A stretch of 7,405 bases of DNA from Hungatella sp. UBA5982 (GTDB lineage Bacteria; Bacillota; Clostridia; Lachnospirales; Lachnospiraceae). Below are positions 1 through 5,030 of this stretch, piece by piece. Both the position numbers and the translations under genes were made by a program. The DNA lies in the NCBI GenBank assembly GCA_002429965.1, contig DJBG01000071.1, forward strand, positions 4,840 to 12,244. Reading direction: 5' to 3'. The notes beneath the pieces are model-generated. The model saw only the letters and a program-made list of their open reading frames with translations, ran no database searches and was not told the origin of the DNA. Numbering within the stretch: position 1 is the first letter of the stretch; each line of letters opens with the position of its first letter.

Positions 1-442
1 CTGCTGCATAAGGAGCTGCTGTCGCAGGATCTGCCAGACGCTTCCAGGAATATACAAAATCTTCTGCGGTAAGCTCAGATCCGTCACTCCATTTCAAACC
101 ATCACGTAAATGGAACGTATAGGTAAGTCCGTCATCACTCACATCAAAGGTCTCTGCCTGTCCGGCAATAATATTATTATCCTTATCAAAGGTTAAAAGT
201 GTCTCAAATGCGTGCAGGATCATATTAGCTGCATCAATTGACGAATTTAAGGCCGGGTCAATAGTCTCCGGATCAGGACCGATCTGTACTGCCAGATCAA
301 GACCTCCGGCTTCGGTATTTCCTGCTGCTTCTGTTTTCTGTGTTCCGTTGCCAGCTGTACCGGATTTGCCGGAACCGCCGCATGCTGTCAGGATCATCCC
401 TGAAGCAAGGACTGCCGCTAATACAAGCGCCATTTTCTTCAT
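1..442 (-). CDS. Oligopeptide ABC transporter substrate-binding lipoprotein (5' part only)
   Basis: This is the N-terminal 147 codons of an extracytoplasmic solute-binding protein of family 5 (OppA/DppA type); the rest lies beyond base 1. Such proteins are lipid-anchored outside the membrane and hand peptides to an ABC permease. The start is ATG at 442-440, preceded by GGAGG with a 7-base spacer. Residues 1-21 form a lipoprotein signal: MKK, a hydrophobic core, then the lipobox LTAC with Cys21 as the lipidation site. A Gly/Ser/Thr-rich linker follows to about residue 47. Mature-domain landmarks are the DPETIDPAL stretch (57-65) and, near the window edge, DFVYSWKRLADP, both typical of OppA-like proteins. 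It has its own promoter and is separated from oleate hydratase by a terminator, so it probably starts a separate opp/dpp-type operon. The exact ligand cannot be told. Confidence 0.93.
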   Translation of the reverse strand, partial: MKKMALVLAAVLASGMILTACGGSGKSGTAGNGTQKTEAAGNTEAGGLDLAVQIGPDPETIDPALNSSIDAANMILHAFETLLTFDKDNNIIAGQAETFDVSDDGLTYTFHLRDGLKWSDGSELTAEDFVYSWKRLADPATAAPYAA

Positions 443-502
443 ATCTGTTCCTCCATATCTGCTTTATTCTTGCGTCCGTCCTTGACAGACAACGCAGGAT
501 CT

Positions 503-531
503 AGCATACCACAGAAACAAGGTTCTTGCAA
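503..531 (-). promoter_or_regulatory. Sigma-A-like promoter for the peptide-binding lipoprotein gene
   Basis: On the minus strand TTGCAA (531-526) is followed after exactly 17 bases by TATGCT (508-503). TGG directly precedes the -10, giving an extended -10 (TGnTATGCT). The predicted start of transcription leaves a leader of about 55 bases before the ATG. That leader contains a short inverted repeat (TGCGT...ACGCA) of unknown meaning. Confidence 0.55.
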
Positions 532-579
532 CGAGGAAATTTCTGACATCCCTTCATTCTGCGCAGTGTTATCATGGTA

Positions 580-625
580 AATCAGTAAAGGGCCGGACAT
601 TTCCAGGTATGGAAATGTCTGGCCC
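580..625 (-). terminator. Intrinsic terminator after oleate hydratase
   Basis: A 15-bp stem (590-604 with 611-625, one G-T wobble, 6-base loop) begins 22 bases after the oleate hydratase stop codon. In minus-strand reading it starts GGGCCAGACATTTCC and is followed by TTTACTGATTT, a modest T-rich tail. It separates this gene from the peptide-binding lipoprotein transcript. The stem is strong but the tail is not an ideal U-tract. Confidence 0.75.
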
Positions 626-647
626 ACAAAGACATTTTTATATTTTA

Positions 648-2375
648 TCAGCGGTATGAGGTCTGCACTGCCTTCATTAAAACCTTTGGTTCCTTCACAT
701 AGGGGGTGACCGGACAAATCTTTTTATTTGCTCCCATCAGCGTGTAAACAGCGATTCTGGCGGCCCGGACTGAATATTCCTCGGTAAATACCATGTCGTC
801 CGGAATCTCCACAAACTGGCTTACCATAGCGAAATTGGTAGAGCCTGCAGGAACCACCTTCGGGCGGTCTGTCATTTTGCGGGGCTGGAACTGGGCATCA
901 ACATAAGGCATCATGCAGGGAATGACATTGACCACATCTGCCAGGATCTCATCCTTACGGTTTTCCATATGAAGATGATGGAGAAGTTCAATAAGCATTT
1001 CTTCTCCTGTACAATCCTTCATCGGTTTCTTTATGAAGTCTCCTTCGCGGTCTGTATAAAGCCCATATCCCCAGAAGATCGTCTGGTCCATAGGCTGATT
1101 GATAAAGTGAGGCTGAGCAGCCACAACTATGCTCATCAGCCAGTTGGAATCCTTAAAGGTCATAAGGGCTCCGCTTCCAGGTACATTGCCGGAGTAGTCT
1201 TCTATCATTTTAAGAAGCTTGTTTCCGCGGCTTGTTACGGTAAAGCTTTCCCAATTGGTCTCATGAACGTCGCCGAAGAACGGATAAGGATTTCCAAGGC
1301 TAGGCTTCTTTGCAGATACTTTGGTCCATAATTCCCCGGATATTGGCCTTAAAACAGGCTCCGGAGCGGGAGTATGCAGATCTCCCAGGGTCGCACTGTC
1401 AGTCATACAGGCATTTGTCATGATGCAGATTTCGCCATCTTGAAGCTCGATCTGCCTGTCTATGCCGTTATCCTTTAAATAAAGCACTTTAGCTGTAATT
1501 CCTTCTCCGTCTGCAAAATCTATATCAGTAACCGTACAGTTTTCCGCAAAGATAACTCCCTGTTTTCTTAAATAGTTTTCCAGAGGGCGGATGACACTGT
1601 CATACTGGTTTAATGGTGTTCTTGTTACCCCTTCCAAAGTTTCGATCCTGGAAAATTCCAGAATCATCCGGCGCATGTAGCGGCGGAATTCAAAAAGGCT
1701 GCTCCATTTCTGGAATGCAAAAGTGGTCTGCCACATATACCAGAAATTCGTTGTAAAGAAATGAGGCATGTCAGCGAACCATTCTTCAATGGTCATATCA
1801 TCCAGCTTTTCTTCCGGAGTATTCATAAGCTTTAACATGGCCATGCGCTCCTGCTGTGTAAATCCCATGCTCTTCACATCAAGGATGGTTCCATTCTTGT
1901 CCACAAGTCTTGCCTTTGCATGGGTGGGATGGGCATGGTCAAAGCTTAAGATCTCTTCAGCCACGCTCCGGGCTGGGTTATTTAAAGAAGGGATGGAACG
2001 AAACAGTTCCCAGAAGTTTTCGTATGTCTCTTCATTGAGCATACGTCCGCCCCGGCATACAAAGCCCTTTTCCGGTGTTCCGATGCCATCGTTGCTTCCT
2101 CCAAGAATATGCATTCCTTCAAATATTGTAATCTGGTCTCCCGGCATGTTGCAGTCGCGTATGAGATAAGCCGCTCCTGCCATGCTCCCCAGACCGCCGC
2201 CTACAAAATATGCTTTTCCCGGAGCCTGGCCGTTTTCCTGATGCATCATGTTTTCTTCATTCTTTAAATCCATCTGTTTCTTTGAATAATCATAGGCTTT
2301 TTTTGCAGCTACTCCTGCTGCAGTTGCCGCAGCTCCCCATGCAAGCACTTTTCCGAAATTATTTTTTCCTCTCAT
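648..2375 (-). CDS. ohyA: Oleate hydratase (67 kDa myosin-cross-reactive antigen family)
   Basis: FAD-dependent enzyme (575 aa) that adds water to the cis-9 double bond of oleic and related unsaturated fatty acids, making 10-hydroxy fatty acids; in gut and skin bacteria it detoxifies host fatty acids. The Rossmann FAD motif is VGGGLGSMAGA (58-68) with the ribose-binding acidic residue E86 at the end of the next strand. Further landmarks are RGGRMLN (108-114), FRSIPSL (125-131), FWYMW (211-215) and FAFQKWSSLFEFRRY (219-233). The length fits the family (about 560-650 aa). The start at 2375 is chosen because GGAG lies 8 bases upstream; the frame stays open to 2486 but that stretch has no good ribosome site and crosses a terminator. 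Residues 8-24 are an Ala/Gly-rich hydrophobic segment followed by KKAYDYSKK, which may bind the membrane. The gene appears monocistronic. Confidence 0.93.
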   Translation of the reverse strand: MRGKNNFGKVLAWGAAATAAGVAAKKAYDYSKKQMDLKNEENMMHQENGQAPGKAYFVGGGLGSMAGAAYLIRDCNMPGDQITIFEGMHILGGSNDGIGTPEKGFVCRGGRMLNEETYENFWELFRSIPSLNNPARSVAEEILSFDHAHPTHAKARLVDKNGTILDVKSMGFTQQERMAMLKLMNTPEEKLDDMTIEEWFADMPHFFTTNFWYMWQTTFAFQKWSSLFEFRRYMRRMILEFSRIETLEGVTRTPLNQYDSVIRPLENYLRKQGVIFAENCTVTDIDFADGEGITAKVLYLKDNGIDRQIELQDGEICIMTNACMTDSATLGDLHTPAPEPVLRPISGELWTKVSAKKPSLGNPYPFFGDVHETNWESFTVTSRGNKLLKMIEDYSGNVPGSGALMTFKDSNWLMSIVVAAQPHFINQPMDQTIFWGYGLYTDREGDFIKKPMKDCTGEEMLIELLHHLHMENRKDEILADVVNVIPCMMPYVDAQFQPRKMTDRPKVVPAGSTNFAMVSQFVEIPDDMVFTEEYSVRAARIAVYTLMGANKKICPVTPYVKEPKVLMKAVQTSYR

Positions 2376-2588
2376 ATGCAACGCTCCATTCTTTCTATGA
2401 ATTGTGATAACTGATACGCTTATATTATCATACTTCATTTTATCCGTCACCATACATGGTTTTTCAGTTGTATAAAAAAACGACATCAGGGAAATGATGT
2501 CGTAAAACCAGACAATTCTTCGATTTTGTCTATAGAAGATTTTTTTACCTTATTTTAATATAAATATAATGAAAAAGGAGGACTTTTT
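2376..2588. promoter_or_regulatory. Divergent control region between oleate hydratase and the 77-aa gene
   Basis: This 213-bp, AT-rich gap must hold the promoters of both divergent genes. No convincing -35/-10 pair is visible for either. On the minus strand a weak GTGACG-17-TAATAT can be drawn around 2450-2420. Toward the plus-strand gene there is an A/T-only run at 2551-2570 containing TATAAT, but that match is too close to the start codon to be its main -10. Two inverted repeats could be operators: ACCAT-AC-ATGGT (2449-2460) and AGACAA-10-TTGTCT (2510-2531). They are candidates for the nearby TetR protein, by position only. Confidence 0.4.
2474..2503 (-). terminator. Intrinsic terminator upstream of oleate hydratase (minus strand)
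   Basis: A perfect 9-bp inverted repeat (ACGACATCA 2480-2488, TGATGTCGT 2495-2503) with a 6-base loop is followed, in minus-strand reading only, by a run of seven Ts. It would stop transcripts arriving from the right, that is rsmA-tetR read-through running antisense to the 77-aa gene. It would insulate the oleate hydratase promoter. The stem could also be read as an operator, but the T-tract on one side favours a terminator. Confidence 0.75.
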
Positions 2589-2822
2589 ATGTCGGCCACT
2601 ATACACAAACACATCCGGGAGTCCGTCCTGAAAACGGCGCTGCTCCACCAGTTAAGAAACGGGCAGAAATCACCGGAGCGGACAGCCCGGAACTTAGAAG
2701 AGCTGCTGGAAAAATTCAGTCCAATATCTGCAGAGCTCTTTTCTTATTCTGATCTGGTTGCGCTCATTAAAAGCTGTTCTAAGGAAGAATGCCTGGATAT
2801 CATCATGCATAAGCTTTCTTAA
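2589..2822 (+). CDS. Small protein of unknown function (77 aa)
   Basis: I do not recognise this family. A strong GGAGG (2577-2581) sits 7 bases before the ATG, which supports real translation. The protein has no signal peptide or membrane segment, is rich in charged and Leu residues, and is probably all-helical: an N-terminal basic region (IHKHIRESVLKTALLHQLRN), a stretch with LEELLEKFSP near residues 37-45, then SYSDLVALIKSCSKEECLDII towards the end. It has two cysteines (C68, C73). It is divergent from oleate hydratase and convergent with tetR, with which it overlaps by the four bases TTAA (2819-2822). That position suggests a link to whatever the TetR protein senses, but no function can be assigned. 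Confidence 0.7.
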   Translation: MSATIHKHIRESVLKTALLHQLRNGQKSPERTARNLEELLEKFSPISAELFSYSDLVALIKSCSKEECLDIIMHKLS

Positions 2823-3382
2823 AGCTCCGCCTGGCTCCGGAGATAACCGGCACGCTCCGTAGCCCTGGCCAGGCTTTTTAAGCGATCCGCCACAAGCCGC
2901 GGTTCCGTCTTCATTCCCTTCTCCACCCAGTCAACGATAATCCCGCAGATGCCATATGAATAAAATTCTGCATCAAAATCCTTCTCCTCCATGGTAAGTT
3001 TCTTCTTTTCATCCAGCTTTATAATCGCTTCGGAAAACAAGGCTTTTGCCATCTCGAACAGATAACTCTCAAAGGTATGTTCCTGTTCTTTCATGGTATT
3101 GATATAAAAGGCTTTTTCCTCTTTCATGTTCTGAAGCAGTTCATAGATCTTCTGGTCCCAGTTCTCAAGAGTAATGTCTTCTGCTATTTTTGCAAAATTC
3201 TCATTGTAATAGATCCAGCTTAAAAGTTCATATTTATCCTGAAAATGATAATAGAAGGTCTGCCGGTTTAATCCCCATACGGATGTAATATTGGATATGG
3301 ATATCTTATCAAAGGGTTTTTCTCTGCATACCTGTTTTAAGGCTTCCGCTATTGCGCGTTTTGTAATCAGCGAATCCGACAT
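2819..3382 (-). CDS. TetR/AcrR-family transcriptional regulator (DhaS-like C-terminal type)
   Basis: One-component regulator of 187 aa. The N-terminal DNA-binding domain spans roughly residues 6-52: KRAIAEALKQVCREKPFDKI, then the helix-turn-helix ISISNITSVWGLNRQTFYYHF, ending in the DKYELLSWIYY sequence seen in regulators annotated as DhaS/TetR_C_8 type. The C-terminal ligand and dimer domain (about 60-187) is helical and its ligand is unknown. Start: ATG at 3382 with AGGAGG only 4 bases away, the ribosome site lying in the 13-bp gap after rsmA, so it is probably cotranscribed with and partly dependent on rsmA. It converges on the 77-aa gene with overlapping stop codons and no terminator between them. 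Likely targets by position are the divergent promoters at 2376-2588; this is inference. Some DhaS-like members activate rather than repress. Confidence 0.9.
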   Translation of the reverse strand: MSDSLITKRAIAEALKQVCREKPFDKISISNITSVWGLNRQTFYYHFQDKYELLSWIYYNENFAKIAEDITLENWDQKIYELLQNMKEEKAFYINTMKEQEHTFESYLFEMAKALFSEAIIKLDEKKKLTMEEKDFDAEFYSYGICGIIVDWVEKGMKTEPRLVADRLKSLARATERAGYLRSQAEL

Positions 3383-3395
3383 AATCCCTCCTGCT

Positions 3396-4271
3396 CTATG
3401 AACTTTTCATTCCTGTAAAATAGTTGCTGAGGGAAGCAAACTGCTTTAAAGTCAATGCCTCTCCCCGCACGGATGCCCCAAGCCCAAGGCTTTCAACCGC
3501 CTCTGCGATCTGTTCCTTTGTAAAGGGAACCTCCGGTGAATTGTTTAATCCGTTTTGAAGCGTCTTTCTTCTCTGGTTAAAGGAAGCGCGGATCAGCCGG
3601 AACATAAGTCCCGTATCCTCTGCCTTTACAGGCGGCTCTTTGTAGCGGGTCAGCCGGATCACCGCAGACCCCACATTTGGACGGGGCATAAAGCAGTTAG
3701 GCGGGACGTTTGCCACAATATAGGGCTTTGAATAATACTGGACCGCCAGGGAAAGAGCGCCGTAATCCTTGGAGCCAGGCCCTACCTGCATACGGTCTGC
3801 CACTTCCTTCTGGACCATGACCGTAATATTGTCTATTGGCACCATGTTTTCAAAAAGGCCCATAATAATTGGGGTCGTGATGTAATACGGCAGATTTGCC
3901 ACTACCTTGATGGGACGTCCGCCGTTATACTGCTCCGCTATCTGATTGATGTCAACCTTAAGAATATCATTATGGATAACGGTCACATTCTCATAGTCTG
4001 CCAGGGTTTCATTGAGAATGGGAATCAAGTTGGAGTCGATTTCCACTGCTACCACATGTCTGGCGTTTTCAGCCAGGTACTGTGTCATCGTGCCGATCCC
4101 CGGCCCGATTTCCAGAACGCAGTCTTCCTTTGTTACGCCTGCTGAGGCTATGATTTTATCTAATACATGAGTGTCTATTAAAAAATTCTGTCCAAATTTC
4201 TTCTGGAATGCGAATTCGTATTTCCGAATGATCTCAATTGTTTTTTGGGGATTACCTAATTTACTTTGCAT
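3396..4271 (-). CDS. rsmA: 16S rRNA (adenine1518/1519-N6)-dimethyltransferase
   Basis: RsmA/KsgA dimethylates two adjacent adenosines in the 3' hairpin of 16S rRNA using S-adenosylmethionine, a late step in 30S subunit assembly; its loss gives kasugamycin resistance. The protein (291 aa from this start) shows all family landmarks: KKFGQNFL near the N-terminus (24-31), SAM motif VLEIGPGIGT (52-61), VEID (76-79), NDILK (101-105), the catalytic NLPYY (126-130), FMPRPNVGSAV (194-204) and FNQRRKTL (231-238). An upstream in-frame ATG at 4289 would add six residues, MIGKYY, but has no ribosome site and would leave almost no leader from the nearest promoter. The chosen ATG has a weak GGAAAA 6 bases upstream and matches the usual N-terminus of clostridial homologues. 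tetR follows after 13 bp. Confidence 0.95.
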   Translation of the reverse strand: MQSKLGNPQKTIEIIRKYEFAFQKKFGQNFLIDTHVLDKIIASAGVTKEDCVLEIGPGIGTMTQYLAENARHVVAVEIDSNLIPILNETLADYENVTVIHNDILKVDINQIAEQYNGGRPIKVVANLPYYITTPIIMGLFENMVPIDNITVMVQKEVADRMQVGPGSKDYGALSLAVQYYSKPYIVANVPPNCFMPRPNVGSAVIRLTRYKEPPVKAEDTGLMFRLIRASFNQRRKTLQNGLNNSPEVPFTKEQIAEAVESLGLGASVRGEALTLKQFASLSNYFTGMKSS

Positions 4272-4302
4272 ATAGTATTTTCCAATCATTTTTTATTAAT
4301 TT

Positions 4303-4331
4303 ATGGTATCTTATTATGATCTAAAAGTCAA
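4303..4331 (-). promoter_or_regulatory. Candidate proximal rsmA promoter
   Basis: Minus-strand TTGACT (4331-4326), a 17-base spacer, then TACCAT (4308-4303). The -35 matches five of six consensus bases and the -10 four of six. The predicted transcript start falls about 26 bases before the ATG at 4271 but only about 8 before the ATG at 4289, which supports the shorter RsmA. Confidence 0.5.
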
Positions 4332-4371
4332 TGATTTATAGACAGGCCCAGAATGCTAGACCTTTTATAAG

Positions 4372-4380
4372 ATTATACCA
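4372..4380 (-). promoter_or_regulatory. Candidate distal extended -10 promoter facing rsmA
   Basis: Minus-strand TGGTATAAT (4380-4372) is a perfect extended -10 (TGnTATAAT). No good -35 lies 17 bases upstream (AGAAGT), as is usual for extended -10 promoters. Its upstream contact region would overlap the -35 element and approach the LexA box of the plus-strand SOS promoter, so the two promoters are back to back. Confidence 0.45.
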
Positions 4381-4391
4381 AATAATTCCTT

Positions 4392-4420
4392 TTGACTTCT
4401 CGAACATAAGTTCGTATAAT
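4392..4420 (+). promoter_or_regulatory. Near-consensus sigma-A promoter of the SOS-controlled small genes
   Basis: TTGACT (4392-4397), a spacer of exactly 17 bases, then a perfect TATAAT (4415-4420). Transcription would start near 4427 and give a leader of about 20 bases with the ribosome site GAGGTGAT (4433-4440) before the ATG at 4448. The spacer is almost wholly taken up by a LexA box, so the promoter should be strong but silent until LexA is cleaved. Confidence 0.88.
4401..4414 (+). promoter_or_regulatory. LexA (DinR) SOS box
   Basis: CGAACATAAGTTCG has perfect CGAAC/GTTCG half-sites and a 4-base centre, matching the Gram-positive LexA operator (CGAAC-N4-GTTCG type). It sits between the -35 and -10 of the promoter, a location where LexA blocks RNA polymerase. 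Confidence 0.88.
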
Positions 4421-4447
4421 CATTTTAAAGGCGAGGTGATATAAATT

Positions 4448-4630
4448 ATGATAGGAATGTGTGGGCTTGCACCAGATATAAATAAGTGCCCTAACTACAA
4501 TGCAGATACGGAAAGTTGTGTTGTCAATAATGATGTATGCGGATTTTTTAGAGAAATAGGCGAGGAAAACGACGAAAAAGCGGAATACAAAAGAGAACCA
4601 CGATGGTACGAACAGTTTTATAATAGGTAG
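4448..4630 (+). CDS. SOS-controlled small cysteine-containing protein, function unknown (60 aa)
   Basis: First gene behind the LexA-controlled promoter. The ribosome site GAGGTGAT ends 7 bases before the ATG; an internal ATG at 4457 is too far from it. The 60-residue protein has four cysteines (C5, C14, C24, C31; spacing C-x8-C-x9-C-x6-C) in its first half, which could form a small metal-binding knuckle. A charged linker (EENDEKAEYKRE) follows, then the aromatic tail PRWYEQFYNR. No signal peptide or membrane segment is present. I recall similar small proteins with an RWYE(Q/K)YY-like tail in clostridial prophages, but no function is known to me. The next gene starts 8 bases downstream, so the two are cotranscribed and probably translationally coupled. 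DNA-damage induction is inferred from the operator. Confidence 0.8.
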   Translation: MIGMCGLAPDINKCPNYNADTESCVVNNDVCGFFREIGEENDEKAEYKREPRWYEQFYNR

Positions 4631-4638
4631 AAATCTAT

Positions 4639-4950
4639 ATGGGAGTTTTCGGAATCGGGACAAATGTAAAAAGAATTGATAGCGGTATAATAAGGGGCAA
4701 AACTTACCCCATTGCTTGCATGGCTTGGTATGCTCCTGGTCGCCCTCCATGTCCGCTGCTTTTTAAATTTGAGGGCGAGGATGGCATTTTACAGACTATA
4801 ACCGGTGTTAAAATAAACTGTACTGACTATAAATGTTATGACGGTGAGCAGGTTAATGAGTATAAATGTGACGCAGTTCTTGGTGGCATACGGTATGGAT
4901 TTAAGCTAATTTTTTATATAATGGATAATAGATGGGTTATGATAGTTTAA
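4639..4950 (+). CDS. SOS-controlled small protein, function unknown (103 aa)
   Basis: Second gene of the SOS-controlled pair. The ATG lies 8 bases after the stop of the first gene; its weak ribosome site (AGGTAG, overlapping that stop) suggests coupled translation. The 103-aa protein starts MGVFGIGTNVKRID and looks mostly beta-stranded, with alternating hydrophobic and polar residues (GKTYPIACMAWYAP, PLLFKFEGEDGILQTITGVKI, YGFKLIFYIMDNRWVMIV). Five cysteines (C27, C38, C61, C66, C77) are spread through it. There is no signal peptide or clear transmembrane helix. I do not recognise a domain. The compact beta-rich form with a Trp-containing last strand would fit a small single-domain phage accessory protein, but that is a guess. 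Transcription ends at the hairpin just downstream. Confidence 0.75.
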   Translation: MGVFGIGTNVKRIDSGIIRGKTYPIACMAWYAPGRPPCPLLFKFEGEDGILQTITGVKINCTDYKCYDGEQVNEYKCDAVLGGIRYGFKLIFYIMDNRWVMIV

Positions 4951-4952
4951 TG

Positions 4953-4996
4953 AAATACGGCGGGCCCGGAATACATCGGATACCCGCCTGTATTTT
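4953..4996 (+). terminator. Terminator of the SOS-controlled gene pair (plus strand)
   Basis: AAATACGGCGGG (4953-4964) pairs with CCCGCC-t-GTATTT (4983-4995), a 12-bp stem with one bulged T and an 18-base loop. It starts 2 bases after the stop codon of the 103-aa gene and ends in a short T-run (4993-4996). The U-tract is short, so efficiency is uncertain. Confidence 0.6.
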
Positions 4997-5000
4997 CCTC

Positions 5001-5024
5001 AAAAAGCCCCGGTTTCCCCGGGCC
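5001..5024 (-). terminator. Intrinsic terminator of the thrombospondin-C-like gene (minus strand)
   Basis: In minus-strand reading, GCCC and GG pair with CC and GGGC around a GAAA loop with one bulged G, and TTTTT follows at once (5005-5001). The hairpin begins 6 bases after the stop codon. Together with the plus-strand hairpin at 4953-4996 it separates the two convergent transcripts. Confidence 0.85.
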
Positions 5025-5030
5025 ATTCCA

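Noticed and set aside
439..717. Minus-strand open frame of 92 codons between oleate hydratase and the lipoprotein gene
   Set aside because: It covers the strong terminator hairpin, the promoter and the ribosome site of the lipoprotein gene and overlaps both neighbours; no ribosome site of its own.
969..2407. Plus-strand open frames at 969-1331, 1768-2169 and 2210-2407
   Set aside because: They lie opposite the well-supported oleate hydratase gene, have no ribosome sites and no recognisable protein features.
2376..2486. N-terminal extension of oleate hydratase to an upstream in-frame ATG at 2486
   Set aside because: The extra 37 residues have no family character, the ATG lies inside the terminator hairpin at 2480-2503, and a good ribosome site (GGAG, 8-base spacer) precedes the ATG at 2375.
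2480..2503. Reading the perfect 9-bp inverted repeat as the TetR operator instead of a terminator
   Set aside because: Seven Ts follow on the minus strand only, which is the mark of an intrinsic terminator; operator use cannot be excluded but is less likely.
4373..4750. Minus-strand open frame of 125 codons
   Set aside because: It runs antisense through the SOS promoter and both small SOS genes; the translated sequence is low in complexity and lacks a ribosome site. The plus-strand genes have promoter, operator and ribosome site.
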